DNA of 41,735 nt from Bacillota bacterium (GTDB lineage: Bacteria; Bacillota; Clostridia; Oscillospirales; Ruminococcaceae): positions 1 through 41,735 of the forward strand of contig JAEZKF010000025.1 of assembly GCA_023415575.1 (NCBI GenBank). The letters run 5' to 3'. A model generated the notes under the pieces. That model had not been told where the DNA came from and made no database searches. It was given only the letters and a program-made list of their open reading frames with translations. The translations under genes were made by a program, and so were the position numbers. Of the stretch, positions 1 through 7,074 are shown piece after piece. Position 1 is the stretch's first letter, and every line of letters starts with the position of its first letter.

Positions 1-1
1 T

Positions 2-94
2 TTACGGGCGGCAAGTAACAGTCTTACGCAGTTGGCAGACCGTATTACGCGTTTGACGCGTCCGCGAAGAACAGAGGGCTATGCCCGCATGTGA
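2..94 (+). CDS. C-terminal fragment of an unidentified protein (partial)
   Basis: An open frame enters from the left edge and ends at a TGA at 92-94, giving about 30 residues rich in Arg, Thr and Leu and ending in EGYARM. It is followed within 5 bp by a strong G+C hairpin, which is what the end of a real gene would look like. I do not recognise the family. If 1-2445 is the end of an integrated element, this would be one of its genes, but nothing in the fragment itself shows that. Confidence 0.35.
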   Translation, partial: LRAASNSLTQLADRITRLTRPRRTEGYARM

Positions 95-98
95 AATA

Positions 99-117
99 CC
101 CCCGGCTTTGCCGGGGG
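99..117 (+). terminator. Hairpin terminator after the leftmost partial gene
   Basis: A perfect 7-bp stem CCCCCGG/CCGGGGG closes a CTTTG loop, 4 bp after a stop codon. The downstream tract is only moderately T-rich (atgcttattattt), so this is a plausible but not textbook intrinsic terminator. From 118 to 299 I see only A+T-rich spacer. Confidence 0.6.
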
Positions 118-299
118 ATGCTTATTATTTGTCTGTAACCCACGTTGCTCAAATAAAACTAATTCAAGCTTGAACATACGTTCCGATTAAATTATACAAT
201 AATTAACATAATTGTCAATATGAATCTGTTTCCCGCTTTATATTTCTGCTTGTTTTTTATATTTCATTATCAAATTATGTCGAATTATGTATTATCTGT

Positions 300-328
300 T
301 TGACGGCATATATGACATCTGCTATATT
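300..328 (+). promoter_or_regulatory. SigA-type promoter of the sigma-factor operon
   Basis: A TTGACG -35 box (300-305), exactly 17 bp of spacer and a TATATT -10 box (323-328) give one mismatch to consensus in each box. Transcription would start near 335. That rules out the TTG at 328 as a start codon and supports the TTG at 358, which has a GTGGGG ribosome site. Confidence 0.65.
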
Positions 329-357
329 TGATTAAAAGACAAGTGGGGTGCGCAGTC

Positions 358-876
358 TTGCCCAATGACATCGAAAACATCTTCGTAAAATACTACAAAT
401 GTATGTTATCTGCTGCCTACCGCATTTTGGGTGATTATAATCACGCGGAAGACGCGGTACAAGATGCGTTTGTCCGCATCATTAAATATGCAGACAAGGT
501 CACAAAAATACCGGTCAATGATTTAAAGGCGTTTGTAATTATCATTTCAAAAAACTGTGCTAGACGCTTGTATGGAAAACTTCAAAATCAAGATACTCCA
601 ATTTGTGATGAAAACTTAGATTGCAATCTTATATCCATAAATGATACTGAAGAAACCGTGCTGTCTTCCCCGACTTTATCTCCGATGTATAACCTTATAT
701 GCAAATTGGACGATAAGTATCGGGATGTGATTGTATTAAAGTATTATTACGATTTATTAGATAAAGATATTGCAAAATTGCTCAATATCTCAGAATCAAA
801 TGTAAGAGTGAGGTTATCAAGAGCCCGGAACACGCTCAAATCGATGTTTGAAAAGGAGCGTATACTAAATGAATAA
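358..876 (+). CDS. Sigma-70 family (ECF-like) RNA polymerase sigma factor
   Basis: This protein of about 172 residues has the two conserved sigma domains. Region 2 lies at residues 10-50 (AAYRILGDYNHAEDAVQDAF) and region 4 at about 115-165 (KYRDVIVLKYYY, then the helix-turn-helix DKDIAKLLNISESNVRVRLS). It lacks regions 1 and 3, like ECF-type factors, and would direct core polymerase to a small regulon. I place the start at TTG 358, behind GTGGGG and downstream of the predicted transcription start; an in-frame TTG at 328 lies inside the -10 box. The gene overlaps the next one by 8 bp, the usual arrangement for a sigma factor and its membrane anti-sigma partner. It is A+T-rich and lies in the presumptive mobile region. 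The exact ECF group is not assigned. Confidence 0.88.
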   Translation: MPNDIENIFVKYYKCMLSAAYRILGDYNHAEDAVQDAFVRIIKYADKVTKIPVNDLKAFVIIISKNCARRLYGKLQNQDTPICDENLDCNLISINDTEETVLSSPTLSPMYNLICKLDDKYRDVIVLKYYYDLLDKDIAKLLNISESNVRVRLSRARNTLKSMFEKERILNE

Positions 877-1588
877 TCAAAATCTGTCTGATAGAGATGT
901 CGACATACTAATTGCGTTAGGTGCAGCTGAGTACGTCAAACAGGTTGAAATCCGTTACCTAGACGAGGATGTTGAAGTGTCCTCACAGTTCCAGCAAACG
1001 ATGGTTAACCTTATCAAGAAACATAAAGGCAAAGAAAAGTATCAAGCAAAGCGAAAAGCGGCGGGACTGATTGCCGCCTGTGTGACTATTGCTTTTAGTA
1101 TTGGGCTTATGAGTAGCATCTCGGTCAATGCATTTGGAATTAAGGATTTTATTATTAACGTTTATGAGAGGTACTTTACCATTGGTCATGTTGGTAGAAG
1201 TCAAAGTTCTCCCGATATCAATTCACCGATAAAAATGATGTATTCGAACCTGTACCTTCCTACTTGGCTACCGGAAGGTACAGAATACGAAGGTCTTTAT
1301 AAAGGAGACAATTTCTTTGTGATACAGTATAAATATAACCAAGATATGATACGTTTCACACAGATAGGGACGGTATCATCAATGAAAGTAGATAACGAGG
1401 TAAAAGATTATCAAGTAATCAATAAATCAGGAAAGACTTATTATATACTTCTAAAGTATTTAGAGGATAAGCAAAATGTCCGCTTAATGTGGATGCAAGA
1501 CCAGCACCAACTCATCATTGAATCATCATTAGGTCAAGATGCTATACTAAAAATAGCGGAAAATATTGAATTTTTTGAAATAAATTAG
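869..1588 (+). CDS. Membrane-anchored anti-sigma-factor-like protein (DUF4367-type)
   Basis: The 239 residues comprise a charged cytoplasmic N-terminus (1-62), one transmembrane helix (about 64-84, AAGLIAACVTIAFSIGLMSS) and an extracytoplasmic domain. The latter contains the pattern YLPTWLPEGTEYEG and ends in ILKIAENIEFFEIN, as DUF4367 proteins do. Such proteins commonly follow sigma-70 family genes in Firmicutes and are thought to hold the sigma factor at the membrane until a signal arrives; that role is inferred here from topology and gene order. Translation overlaps the sigma gene by 8 bp, so the two are probably made in fixed ratio. No ZAS-type zinc motif is visible. Confidence 0.75.
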   Translation: MNNQNLSDRDVDILIALGAAEYVKQVEIRYLDEDVEVSSQFQQTMVNLIKKHKGKEKYQAKRKAAGLIAACVTIAFSIGLMSSISVNAFGIKDFIINVYERYFTIGHVGRSQSSPDINSPIKMMYSNLYLPTWLPEGTEYEGLYKGDNFFVIQYKYNQDMIRFTQIGTVSSMKVDNEVKDYQVINKSGKTYYILLKYLEDKQNVRLMWMQDQHQLIIESSLGQDAILKIAENIEFFEIN

Positions 1589-1653
1589 ATATTTGTAACA
1601 TTTTCCCCCTCGGAATGGATATACTATATAAAATTTCAAGGGAGGACAAAACA

Positions 1654-2058
1654 ATGCAAGCAAAAAAATTTATTGCAATCATTCTCGTTTTAATGTGTGT
1701 GACTATTATGTCGCCGTTTGCAGTACAAGCTGCTGACGTCTCAATTATGTGGGACCAGATAAGTTTCACTGTGAATGAACTATCCGTAAATGGCAACCAA
1801 TTAACCATTCAGGGGGGGACCTTTGGGTATTTTGGAGTAGATAGCTGCTATATTATCGCAGTATTGCAAAAAAAGTCAGGAAGCAGCTGGGTAACCCAAA
1901 AAACTTGGACAAAAACCGCTGATGCCGACTATGTAGCCCTTACCGAGTACGTTACTGTTTCTGCAGGATCCTATCGACTATATACTTATCATGGAGTTAC
2001 GGATAACAACTATACTGAGGCTACTACCATGGTAAGTCCCACCCGGACTGTGTTTTAG
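1654..2058 (+). CDS. Small secreted protein of unknown function
   Basis: The 134-residue product starts at ATG 1654, 8 bp after a GGGAGG ribosome site. An upstream in-frame start at 1615 lies before that site and is rejected. Residues 1-26 form a Sec signal peptide ending SPFAVQAA, leaving a mature domain of about 108 residues. This has alternating hydrophobic and polar segments typical of a beta-sandwich, with repeated aromatic/Thr stretches (KTWTKTADADYVALTEYVTV) and only one cysteine. I do not recognise the family with certainty. It lies 65 bp after the anti-sigma gene; a TATACT at 1620-1625, behind TGTAAC at 1594-1599, could be its own promoter, perhaps read by the neighbouring sigma factor. 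Confidence 0.7.
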   Translation: MQAKKFIAIILVLMCVTIMSPFAVQAADVSIMWDQISFTVNELSVNGNQLTIQGGTFGYFGVDSCYIIAVLQKKSGSSWVTQKTWTKTADADYVALTEYVTVSAGSYRLYTYHGVTDNNYTEATTMVSPTRTVF

Positions 2059-2410
2059 TGTCATATGCCATGTTCATTAAGAAAGATGCTGTTGACTTGC
2101 GAATCCTGTAACCTGACTAACGATTTAGCTGTATACCAATGCATGACTACTACAGCCCTACAGGTGTCTGCTCAAATGTTACAGTTGGTAGCTAATGAGC
2201 AAACTAAACCAGACCAGCCGATGATAAAACTAATAAAAGATGGATACGGTAAGGCGGGAGCGTAAAGTTCCCGCCTTACATAACTCGATGGCTCTAACCC
2301 ACTTTTAACACACTTCTTTTAATTGTGATTAATATGCTTATATTTATGCAACGGGCGAAATAAAATGGCTTGGCTATGAGCTTTTACACGACGGGTAACT
2401 GATGGAGAAT
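2059..2410. other. Gene-poor A+T-rich stretch before the tRNA fragment
   Basis: I find no convincing gene here. A 66-codon frame at 2065-2265 lacks a ribosome site and runs into the hairpin at 2249-2279, so I treat it as chance or decayed sequence. ACGGGCG at 2351-2357 could pair with six of seven bases of the tRNA acceptor strand at 2435-2441, but no D or anticodon arm can be drawn between them. Confidence 0.5.
2249..2279 (+). terminator. Hairpin, probable terminator of the sigma/anti-sigma/secreted unit
   Basis: An 11-bp perfect stem (GTAAGGCGGGA with TCCCGCCTTAC) and a 9-nt loop lie about 190 bp after the last gene. There is no T tract, so it may be a processing or attenuation element rather than a classic intrinsic terminator. 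Confidence 0.45.
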
Positions 2411-2445
2411 TGGGCGTGTGGGTTCAAGTCCCACCGCCCGCACCA
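2411..2445 (+). mobile_element. 3' fragment of a tRNA gene, presumptive attachment site (attR)
   Basis: Positions 2418-2434 form a perfect T arm: a 5-bp stem GTGGG/CCCAC around TTCAAGT. Then follow a 7-nt acceptor strand CGCCCGC (2435-2441), discriminator A (2442), an encoded CCA (2443-2445) and a tRNA-style terminator. The matching 5' half (GCGGGCG, D arm, anticodon arm) is absent upstream. Tyrosine-recombinase elements integrate into tRNA 3' ends and leave just such a fragment at their far end, so the intact tRNA should lie left of the window. The isoacceptor cannot be read; a G+C-rich acceptor with discriminator A fits Leu among others. Confidence 0.65.
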
Positions 2446-2493
2446 ATCCGTCAGTAAATCACGTCAGAAACGTGGTAAGCTGACGGATTTTTT
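2445..2493 (+). terminator. Intrinsic terminator of the disrupted tRNA locus
   Basis: A 10-bp outer stem AATCCGTCAG (2445-2454) pairs with CTGACGGATT (2480-2489), with a second 5-bp stem CACGT/ACGTG inside, followed by TTTTTT. It begins on the last base of the CCA, as terminators of stable-RNA genes often do. This supports the tRNA fragment being a genuine former gene end. Confidence 0.85.
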
Positions 2494-2537
2494 ATTATAC
2501 CGAGGACAGAATTTGAACTGACAACGGGGGAAAGCAA

Positions 2538-3020
2538 TTGGACACCAAAAGAGAGTTTATATTGGAAACTGAAAGACTGATTATTTATCCGCTTACCGAT
2601 GACGAGATGCGGGCATTGATTGATGCGCAGGAGAATCCTGATTTAAAACAGGCATATACTCAAATGCTGCAGGGGTGTTTGCTTCATCCCGAAGCAAGAA
2701 TTTGGAATGCAATATGGGTTTTTGAGCTGCGCGAGTCGGCCGGAACAGCTGTGGGAGATATGTCCTTTAAAGGGCTTGGTGATGACGGCACGGTTGAAAT
2801 CGGATATGGCACTCGACCGGGATATTGCAACAAAGGATATATGACCGAGGCCGTAAAGCGAATCACACAGTGGGCGCTTTCTCAGGAAGGTGTAACCCGT
2901 GTGGAGGCGGAAACGGCTCCTGATAATATCGCATCGCAAAAGGTGCTGGCCAAGGCAGGGTTTATACCCAATGGGCAGATGGGCGAAGAAGGCCCGAGGT
3001 TTGTTTATGTGGGGGGTTGA
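2538..3020 (+). CDS. GNAT family N-acetyltransferase (RimJ/RimL-like)
   Basis: This 160-residue protein starts at TTG 2538, behind GGGGGAAAG. It opens with LETERLIIYPLTDDEMRAL, the typical beginning of RimJ/RimL-type GNAT enzymes. The acetyl-CoA pyrophosphate loop follows at RPGYCNKGYMTEAVKRI (about residues 93-109), then VTRVEAETAPDNIASQKVLAKAGF, the conserved late beta-strand and helix. It would move acetyl from acetyl-CoA to an amine; the substrate (protein N-terminus, antibiotic or metabolite) cannot be told. It is a single gene, isolated by terminators on both sides, and is the first gene on the chromosomal side of the tRNA fragment. Confidence 0.85.
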   Translation: MDTKREFILETERLIIYPLTDDEMRALIDAQENPDLKQAYTQMLQGCLLHPEARIWNAIWVFELRESAGTAVGDMSFKGLGDDGTVEIGYGTRPGYCNKGYMTEAVKRITQWALSQEGVTRVEAETAPDNIASQKVLAKAGFIPNGQMGEEGPRFVYVGG

Positions 3021-3060
3021 GGCCTGTTTTATCCCCTGTTTTATATGCAATATAGTTTTG

Positions 3061-3089
3061 AACGCCCCAACCGGATGGTTGGGGCGTTT
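3061..3089 (+). terminator. Intrinsic terminator after the first GNAT gene
   Basis: A 10-bp stem CGCCCCAACC/GGTTGGGGCG, extended by AA/TT, closes a 4-nt GGAT loop at 3073-3076 and is followed by TTTGATTT. It lies about 40 bp after the stop codon. Confidence 0.85.
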
Positions 3090-3174
3090 GATTTAGCTTC
3101 GATTTGCTCGCAAAACTATATTTTCATAGGACGAAGATAAACTGTTTTATGAATCAAACAAAGTATGTATATGG

Positions 3175-3213
3175 TTGAAATTAGTAGTATTTGGAGTTAT
3201 ACTTTAATATAAT
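3175..3213 (+). promoter_or_regulatory. Promoter of the TIR-domain gene
   Basis: TTGAAA (3175-3180), 17 bp of spacer and TATACT (3198-3203) form a near-consensus vegetative promoter. A second -10-like TATAAT lies at 3208-3213. The TIR gene therefore has its own constitutive-looking promoter about 50 bp before its start, and no operator repeats are seen. Confidence 0.6.
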
Positions 3214-3251
3214 TGAAAGTTTGATTATATACCGCTTAGTGAGGTAAACCG

Positions 3252-4718
3252 ATGAGTATTGATTGGCTTCCTTCAAATTCGAGGCAGCTTCTTGACGAAA
3301 TTGTTCATGCTGATGACCCAGTTCAAATGTTATGTAATCGTTTTGAAATCGCATCTGAAAAAGAAGACGCCGAATTGAGAGGGATTCTCAGGGAATTGCG
3401 TCAGAAAGGGTATATTGATGTGCAGTGGGCCGATAATGTTCCATATTATATTACAATTAATAATTCTGCTAGGACATATAACGAGCAAATTGCACGTTTT
3501 GAATCAGAACAGGTTTCTCAGAAAACTACAGAGAGAAGCAATAAAAACCCCATAATATTCATAAGTCATAGATCAACTGATCAAGTAGTTGCTGATATGC
3601 TACTTGATTTCTTTTCTAGTACAGAAATTCCCAGAAGTGCGGTGTTCTGTTCCTCATTACCAGGTAATGATATAAACGAGAAAATATCTGCAGAGGTAAA
3701 ATCCAAGCTAAAGGACAGTAATCTTAATATTGTAATCCTATCGCACGATTATTACCAGAGTGCATATTGCTTAAATGAAGCAGGGGTGCTTTGGTATCGA
3801 GATGACGTACGTGTTATCCCAATAGCACTTCCAGAAATTGATGAAAATAAGATGTATGGCTTTTTAAATAGCGAGTATAAACTTCGGAGATTGGATAGCA
3901 ATACAGATATTTCTTACATTTATGATGTTGTGCGAGAAACAACCAAAGTAGAATCAGCAAAAGCGGCTATTGTCAGTAATGAGACGCAGAAACTAATTAA
4001 TCGCTACAGTGATTTTTTGAAGGGAAGGGGCAAAACTATCCTGAAGAATAATTCTATTATTGTGTCAGATTTAACAACTGACGATGAACGAATTGTTATG
4101 TATTACATACTTGACAAAAATATTCGAAAAGTTTCTAAGGATGCAATAACTGAATGGCTTCATAAGAATGAAGTCTTTGATGTCAATATCGATAACGCTT
4201 TCGATTTATTATCTTCATTTGGCAATAGTACGGTCAACAACGACACTCTGGAATTAGACATTCCGTTATTCCGTAAGTTTTCATCATATGCAAATTCTCT
4301 CCTACCGGAACTTAAGCCCTGTCTAAATAACCATGTTAGGTTGGCAGCTGATACCTTTAAAGAACTCTGGAACTCTAGGGTTCTGGATTCATCAGTAATA
4401 CTTTTTATTGCTTATATTATCGAAGAAAGAATATTCAATTTTGGAGACAGATGGATGGCGGAGGAGCAGACAAAAAGCATTAAACAATGGGAAGCTAAAA
4501 ACTCACTTGATTCAACACTGTCAGATAATTATGGTAGTTGCTTAGCATTCTTTAAGCATAACCATCTTGTTTATGAAAGCAGTCGAACAAGGAATGGGGC
4601 TCCGCGAGAATACACTTTATACCCTTCTCTGCAAAATCTCTTTTTCAACCATTCTGATGGATTCGTTAAGACAATACAACAGGTCAAGGATGAACACTAC
4701 TATAACTTGCCATTCTAA
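3252..4718 (+). CDS. TIR-domain protein with N-terminal winged helix, candidate defence effector
   Basis: The 488-residue protein reads as three parts. Residues 15-70 resemble a winged helix (LRGILRELRQKGYIDVQW, then YYITINNSAR). Residues 98-225 are a bacterial TIR domain: FISHRSTD (103-110) is strand A and box 1, SHDYYQSAYCLNEAGVLW (164-181) carries the putative catalytic Glu176 of NAD-cleaving TIRs, and RVIPIALP follows. Residues 270-488 are helical, with no family I recognise. Bacterial TIRs usually hydrolyse NAD or make cyclic ADP-ribose signals in anti-phage defence; that role is inferred. The start is ATG 3252 behind GTGAGG. The gene stands alone between terminators, has its own promoter, is much more A+T-rich than the genes downstream and sits next to an integration site, all signs of transfer. 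No ThsA-like partner is in the window. Confidence 0.8.
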   Translation: MSIDWLPSNSRQLLDEIVHADDPVQMLCNRFEIASEKEDAELRGILRELRQKGYIDVQWADNVPYYITINNSARTYNEQIARFESEQVSQKTTERSNKNPIIFISHRSTDQVVADMLLDFFSSTEIPRSAVFCSSLPGNDINEKISAEVKSKLKDSNLNIVILSHDYYQSAYCLNEAGVLWYRDDVRVIPIALPEIDENKMYGFLNSEYKLRRLDSNTDISYIYDVVRETTKVESAKAAIVSNETQKLINRYSDFLKGRGKTILKNNSIIVSDLTTDDERIVMYYILDKNIRKVSKDAITEWLHKNEVFDVNIDNAFDLLSSFGNSTVNNDTLELDIPLFRKFSSYANSLLPELKPCLNNHVRLAADTFKELWNSRVLDSSVILFIAYIIEERIFNFGDRWMAEEQTKSIKQWEAKNSLDSTLSDNYGSCLAFFKHNHLVYESSRTRNGAPREYTLYPSLQNLFFNHSDGFVKTIQQVKDEHYYNLPF

Positions 4719-4765
4719 AAAATGTAAACGCGGAAGCAGTGACAAACATTAAACGAATATCTATT

Positions 4766-4790
4766 AAGCCTATCGTCCGATAGGCTTTTT
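4766..4790 (+). terminator. Intrinsic terminator after the TIR gene
   Basis: A 9-bp stem AAGCCTATC/GATAGGCTT with a GTCC loop runs into a T5 tract. It lies about 48 bp after the stop codon and closes the monocistronic TIR unit. Confidence 0.85.
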
Positions 4791-4846
4791 GTGTGGTATA
4801 ATGTATCAGTAAACAAGAGCGCCCCCACTGAGGGTTTGGAGGAAAT

Positions 4847-5260
4847 ATGATACTAATTGTTTGTGTTGATGACAACCTAGGCATGTTATTCAACCACCGA
4901 CGGCAGAGCCAGGATCGGGTGCTGCGGGCGCGCGTGCTTGAACTGACTTCTGGGGCGCGTCTGTGGATGAACGCCTATTCTCATAAGCAATTTGAGGCGG
5001 AAGGCGCACTGCACATCATTGTGGATGACGCTTTCTTAAACAAGGCAGGTCGCGGCGATTACTGCTTTGCTGAGGATATCGACATTTTACCGTATGAAGA
5101 CTCGATTGAAAGGATTATCCTATATAAGTGGAACCGTAGGTACCCTGCGGATTTGTATTTTACCATTCCGCTACAGGAGCACGGGTGGAAGCTGGTGCAG
5201 ACAACGGATTTTGCGGGCTCCTCTCATGAAAAGATTACAGAGGAGGTCTATGAAAAATGA
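4847..5260 (+). CDS. Conserved small cytoplasmic protein, coupled to a nuclease gene
   Basis: This 137-residue protein has no signal peptide or membrane helix. It begins MILIVCVDDNLGMLFNHRRQ, a conserved opening I associate with a clostridial family sometimes labelled ribonuclease Z in annotations. It has no metallo-beta-lactamase HxHxDH motif, so that label looks wrong. ATG 4847 follows a GGAGG site. The stop codon overlaps the ATG of the secreted nuclease (ATGA at 5257-5260), so the two are translationally coupled. That pairing suggests a partner role such as immunity, regulation or export support, but its function is unknown. Confidence 0.75.
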   Translation: MILIVCVDDNLGMLFNHRRQSQDRVLRARVLELTSGARLWMNAYSHKQFEAEGALHIIVDDAFLNKAGRGDYCFAEDIDILPYEDSIERIILYKWNRRYPADLYFTIPLQEHGWKLVQTTDFAGSSHEKITEEVYEK

Positions 5261-6381
5261 GTAAGATAAAAAAGGTTCTGCTGCCGCTTCTACTGACTTT
5301 ATGCTTAACCATCACCGCTTGTTCATCCGAAGTCGGTGATATTACTTCCAGTATAACAGACCAAAACTCGACCATTGAAAGCAGCGTGCCGGTGTCTTCG
5401 GATGATTTGTCGGTAGTGTCGAGTGATTCGTCGGTAGCATCGAGCAGCACGGCGGCATCATCCGTCAGCAGTTCGTCGGCCCCAGCAAAGGAGAGCAGCT
5501 CTGCTGCAAGCTCCAAGGCATCGTCAAAGGCGCAGGGCTCGGCGAAGGTCTCGCTGGCTTCTATCCCCGCTTATTCCGGCTCTGCTTATGTTGCAATCAA
5601 CAACAATGTCCCGGGCTTCTCGGAATCGGATTTAACAAGGACATCCTTTGAAACCTACAGCGATTTAGATAGCCTCGGTCGGTGTGGTGTTGCCTATGCC
5701 AACATCGGAACCGACCTCATGCCGACAGAGGAGCGTGGCTCTATCGGGCAGGTGAAGCCGACCGGATGGCACACCGTTAAATACGACTGCGTTGACGGCA
5801 AATACCTGTATAATCGCTGCCACCTGATAGGATATCAGCTTACCGCAGAGAATGCGAACACCAGAAACCTCATAACCGGCACCCGCTATCTGAACATTCA
5901 AGGGATGCTGCCGTTTGAGAACATGGTGGCAGACTACATAAAGGAAACCAAAAACCACGTTCTTTACCGCGTCACCCCGATTTTTGACGGCAGCAACCTT
6001 GTGGCAACGGGCGTGCAGATGGAGGCCCTGTCCGTTGAGGATAACGGTGACGGTATTTGCTTTAACGTTTTCTGCTACAACGTTCAGCCAGGCGTTGTGA
6101 TTGATTATTCCACCGGCGACAGCCACTTAGCAGATGACAGTGCGACCTCCAGCAAGGCAGCATCTTCGAGCAAGTCGGCCTCTTCCAGCAAAGCCGCTGT
6201 CTCGAGTGCTGCGGGCGGCACCACAGCAACCTATATCCTGAACACCAACACACATAAATTCCATAAGCCCTCCTGCTCCAGCGTCAAGCAGATGAGCGAA
6301 GCAAACAAGGAGGAGTACACAGGCAGCCGTGCCGATGTCATCGCACAGGGGTACGAACCCTGCAAGAAGTGTAATCCTTAG
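5257..6381 (+). CDS. Secreted lipoprotein DNA/RNA non-specific endonuclease
   Basis: The 374-residue protein has a lipoprotein signal (residues 1-22, LTITAC with lipidated Cys22) and a Ser/Ala-rich linker (about 38-95). Residues 105-285 are an Endonuclease_NS-type domain with YNRCHLIGYQL around the catalytic His189, followed by NTRNLITGTRYLN and MLPFEN, which supply the metal-binding Asn. A second Ser-rich linker (292-320) leads to a 50-residue tail, YILNTNTHKFHKPSC to GYEPCKKCNP. Its C-x(n)-C-x2-C pattern resembles the zinc-binding Ada-like tail common on such nucleases. It would degrade extracellular DNA and RNA at the cell surface for nutrition, competition or biofilm turnover. The usual DRGH-type motif appears here as NRCH. 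Confidence 0.88.
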   Translation: MSKIKKVLLPLLLTLCLTITACSSEVGDITSSITDQNSTIESSVPVSSDDLSVVSSDSSVASSSTAASSVSSSSAPAKESSSAASSKASSKAQGSAKVSLASIPAYSGSAYVAINNNVPGFSESDLTRTSFETYSDLDSLGRCGVAYANIGTDLMPTEERGSIGQVKPTGWHTVKYDCVDGKYLYNRCHLIGYQLTAENANTRNLITGTRYLNIQGMLPFENMVADYIKETKNHVLYRVTPIFDGSNLVATGVQMEALSVEDNGDGICFNVFCYNVQPGVVIDYSTGDSHLADDSATSSKAASSSKSASSSKAAVSSAAGGTTATYILNTNTHKFHKPSCSSVKQMSEANKEEYTGSRADVIAQGYEPCKKCNP

Positions 6382-6399
6382 GCGTGATAAGGACTTGTT

Positions 6400-6894
6400 A
6401 TGGAGATACGACATCTATCCCCTGCTGATGACAGACTTGCGATAAGCAGGATATACGAAGAAAGCTGGAAATACGCCTACAAAGGCATTGTTCCGCAGGA
6501 TTTTCTTGATTCGATTCCCGAAGGACGCTGGGTGCCAAACCTCGATAATCCGGATTGGCATACACTGGTTTGCATCGAGGATGGAAGGCTGATAGGAACA
6601 AGCAGCTTTTGCAAATCCCGATTCAGTCAGTTTCCCAATTGGGGAGAAATCATTTCAATCTATCTTCTGCCCGATTTTATCGGCAAGGGGTACGGAAAGC
6701 CTCTTTTGATGTCGGCAGTCAAGGAGTTAGCGCGAATGGGCTATGTTGATGTTTTCCTCTGGGTTTTGGAAGACAACATAAGAGCCAGACGCTTTTACGA
6801 AAAGGTCGGCTTTTCAGCTACAGACGACTATTTAGTCAACACCATCGGCGGCAAGGACTTAAGAGAGGTTAGATATATCTACCATAGTAGATAA
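6400..6894 (+). CDS. GNAT family N-acetyltransferase
   Basis: This 164-residue protein opens MEIRHLSPADDRLAISRIYEE. Its acetyl-CoA loop is LLPDFIGKGYGKPLLMSAV (about residues 87-105), followed by VFLWVLEDNIRARRFYEKVGF (127-147), the paired strand and helix typical of single-domain GNATs. Substrate is unknown. It starts at ATG 6400, 18 bp after the nuclease stop, so it may be the last gene of that operon. It is followed by the strong hairpin at 6971-6999. Confidence 0.88.
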   Translation: MEIRHLSPADDRLAISRIYEESWKYAYKGIVPQDFLDSIPEGRWVPNLDNPDWHTLVCIEDGRLIGTSSFCKSRFSQFPNWGEIISIYLLPDFIGKGYGKPLLMSAVKELARMGYVDVFLWVLEDNIRARRFYEKVGFSATDDYLVNTIGGKDLREVRYIYHSR

Positions 6895-6970
6895 TACTTA
6901 TTTCCGACTAGCCCCATATTCGGTGGATCAGCTTACCTCCCCTGCTGCCCCTAAAATACCTCAAAACATC

Positions 6971-6999
6971 AAAAGCGCACCGTAATGGTGCGCTTTTTT
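6971..6999. terminator. Bidirectional terminator between convergent genes
   Basis: An 11-bp stem AAAAGCGCACC/GGTGCGCTTTT with a GTAAT loop and T6 tract lies between the plus-strand GNAT gene and the minus-strand kinase gene. The A-rich left arm makes it usable from both directions. Confidence 0.85.
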
Positions 7000-7074
7000 C
7001 TTTTTCACTTTTGTACTTATGTATTTATGCTCTTATGCTCCGGAATTGCAGCAATATACACGGAGTATAAATTC

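Noticed and set aside
328..357. Sigma-factor start at TTG 328
   Set aside because: It overlaps the -10 box at 323-328 and lacks a ribosome site, whereas TTG 358 follows GTGGGG.
2065..2265. A 66-codon open frame between the secreted protein and the tRNA fragment
   Set aside because: It has no ribosome site, unremarkable composition, and its end lies inside the hairpin at 2249-2279. Another frame also shows a short protein-like stretch (DYYSPTGVCSNVTVGS), which suggests decayed sequence rather than a gene.
2351..2445. A complete 95-nt class II tRNA
   Set aside because: The 5' ACGGGCG pairs with six of seven acceptor bases, but no D arm, anticodon arm or variable arm can be folded between. Only the 3' part is tRNA-like.
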